Shown: piece by piece, positions 40,861 to 41,604 of the stretch | How positions within the stretch are numbered: position 1 is the first letter of the stretch | Layout: every line of letters begins with the position of its first letter | DNA from: Paraburkholderia fynbosensis | GTDB taxonomy: Bacteria > Pseudomonadota > Gammaproteobacteria > Burkholderiales > Burkholderiaceae | Direction of reading: 5' to 3' | Assembly (NCBI RefSeq): GCF_902859935.1 | Contig: NZ_CADIKI010000037.1 | Location: forward strand, 1-41,604 | DNA: 41,604 bases | Program-made: the position numbers and the translations under genes | Notes under the pieces: model-generated | What the model was told of the DNA's origin: nothing | Seen by the model: only the letters and a program-made list of their open reading frames with translations | Database searches by the model: none

Positions 40861-41604
40861 ATGAAACTTCAAATCTTACGTAATCATTCAGCCTATTTAG
40901 TACTACCAATTTTGGCTGCCTGCGGTGGTGGAAGCGGCGATGGAAGTGATGCAGCGAGTGTTGCGAACGCTGCCTCCGACCCGGTGGCGGTGGTCAATGT
41001 CGCCATGAACCCGGCGTCGGTCAGTGGCGCCGCGATTCCGCCTTCCACCTCGCTCAACGATTCATCGGGTGCGGTCTGGACGGTCAAGAATGGCGTGGTC
41101 TACCGGGCGGGTACGGCAGCTGGATTCACGATGAAAGTCACGCTGCTGCTCTGGTATGCCGGCAATATTTATCAGGAGAACGTCAACAACCTCTGGTGGG
41201 TCTGGCAGAACAATAATTGGGCGCAGTCTGCCGATCCGCGTCCCCGCACGTCGGTCAGTGGCGCCGCGATTCCGCCTTCCGCCTCGCTCAACGATTCATC
41301 GGGTGCAGTCTGGTCGGTGAAGAAGGGCGTGGTCTATCTGGCGGGCCAGACAGTCGGGTCGACGGCAAACGTCAAGCTGCTGCTCTGGTATGCCGGCAAA
41401 ATGTATGCGCAAAACACCAGCAACAACTGGTGGGTCTGGCAGAACAACAATTGGGTGCAGTCTGCCGATCCGCGCCCCGCTGCCAGCACGGCTGCGATCC
41501 CGTTCTTCGGCGTCAATGAGCATTACAACTACGGCGGCATCTACACGTCGATCCCGCTCGCGACTCAAGCTGCAACACTGTCCGACCTGGGTCTGACCGC
41601 GAAC
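40861..41604 (+). CDS. Secreted lipoprotein with two Trp-rich repeats and a glycoside hydrolase domain (5' part)
   Basis: The first 248 codons of a larger gene that runs off the window. The signal peptide ends in a lipobox, LPILAACGGG, with Cys21 as the lipid-modified residue and a Gly/Ser linker after it. Two repeats with a 78-residue period follow (residues about 54-128 and 132-206), each with SGAAIPPS-SLNDSSGAVW, VTLLLWYAG or VKLLLWYAG, and WWVWQNNNW ending in SADPRP. From residue 213 a new domain starts, PFFGVNEHYNYGGIYTSIPL, resembling the first barrel strand of clan-A glycosidases. The repeats could bind carbohydrate through their tryptophans (inference). No clear ribosome-binding site precedes the ATG. 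Confidence 0.78.
   Translation, partial: MKLQILRNHSAYLVLPILAACGGGSGDGSDAASVANAASDPVAVVNVAMNPASVSGAAIPPSTSLNDSSGAVWTVKNGVVYRAGTAAGFTMKVTLLLWYAGNIYQENVNNLWWVWQNNNWAQSADPRPRTSVSGAAIPPSASLNDSSGAVWSVKKGVVYLAGQTVGSTANVKLLLWYAGKMYAQNTSNNWWVWQNNNWVQSADPRPAASTAAIPFFGVNEHYNYGGIYTSIPLATQAATLSDLGLTAN
41020..41244 (+). repeat. Intragenic tandem repeat, unit 1
   Basis: Encodes residues 54-128 of the lipoprotein; period to the next unit is 234 bp. It shares long identical DNA stretches with unit 2, so the duplication is fairly recent. Confidence 0.85.
41254..41478 (+). repeat. Intragenic tandem repeat, unit 2
   Basis: Encodes residues 132-206. It differs from unit 1 mainly in the middle (residues about 155-170 of the protein), while SGAAIPPS and WWVWQNNNW are kept. 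Confidence 0.85.

Noticed and set aside
1..41604. The window as a closed circle joining the two glycosidase ends
   Set aside because: The frames do not match across the join (the last codon ends at 41604 while the first gene is read from base 2), and about 200 residues of barrel would be missing.
1..41604. CRISPR arrays, tRNA, rRNA or riboswitch genes
   Set aside because: No regularly spaced repeats, cloverleaf or known riboswitch core was seen on either strand by eye; a covariance-model search would be needed to exclude small RNAs.

Overview
The window looks like an accessory region of a GC-rich beta-proteobacterial genome, most likely Burkholderiaceae (Paraburkholderia/Caballeronia/Burkholderia type). 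The basis is the two OmpC-type porins with the Burkholderia N-terminal pattern QSSVTLYG, the RND operon layout, the PRC-barrel protein, the IS families present (IS3, IS6, IS1182) and codon usage. No rRNA, tRNA, CRISPR array, replication gene or phage module was seen. Family assignments come from reading the translations; no database search was run.

Layout. 1-355: C-terminus of a clan-A-like glycoside hydrolase. 985-2091: decayed chemotaxis receptor. 2493-3650: porin with its own terminator. 4435-6058: scar of an IS1182-type transposase cut by IS6-type ends. 6113-15803: the best-preserved block, an amide-utilisation island. Leftward it reads amiE, a NorQ/CbbQ-type AAA+ ATPase, a NorD/CbbO-type VWA protein, amiC, amiR. 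Rightward it reads an NCS1 permease, a MetX-like alpha/beta hydrolase and a porin. The divergent region between them has an amiE promoter overlapping an inverted repeat, and on each side a leader whose last hairpin is an intrinsic terminator preceded by a six-base-loop hairpin. That is the expected layout for ANTAR (AmiR) antitermination acting in both directions. 15898-18091: IS6 remnant, PRC-barrel gene, IS3 remnant. 18142-22985: levan locus (levanase GH32, small GntR-type wHTH protein, levansucrase GH68, divergent LacI regulator with two near-identical palindromic operators 22 bp apart).

22990-27900 is a gene graveyard: IS remnants, a TetR gene, an ndh fragment, a pqiA fragment and a LysR pseudogene. 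27921-34491 is a complete RND efflux operon (NodT-type outer membrane factor, adaptor, pump) with a divergent TetR gene. That TetR gene and its promoter are duplicated about 9 kb away at 24807-25460. 34492-39269 is again IS-rich: a third TetR gene, IS2-group orfA, two IS6 5' fragments, and a 1315-bp IS3-family element with near-perfect terminal repeats but a frameshifted orfB. 39638-41604 holds a small hypothetical gene, a protein with an IS5-type transposase N-terminus joined to an unrelated conserved C-terminus, and the 5' part of a secreted lipoprotein with two 78-residue tryptophan-rich repeats running into a glycoside hydrolase domain.

How the genes may work together (inference): the ami island would take a small amide through the outer membrane (porin) and inner membrane (permease), sense it with AmiC/AmiR, and hydrolyse it with AmiE, with the AAA+/VWA pair as an activation or assembly machine. 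The levan locus makes and re-uses levan from sucrose. The RND pump exports toxic compounds under TetR control.
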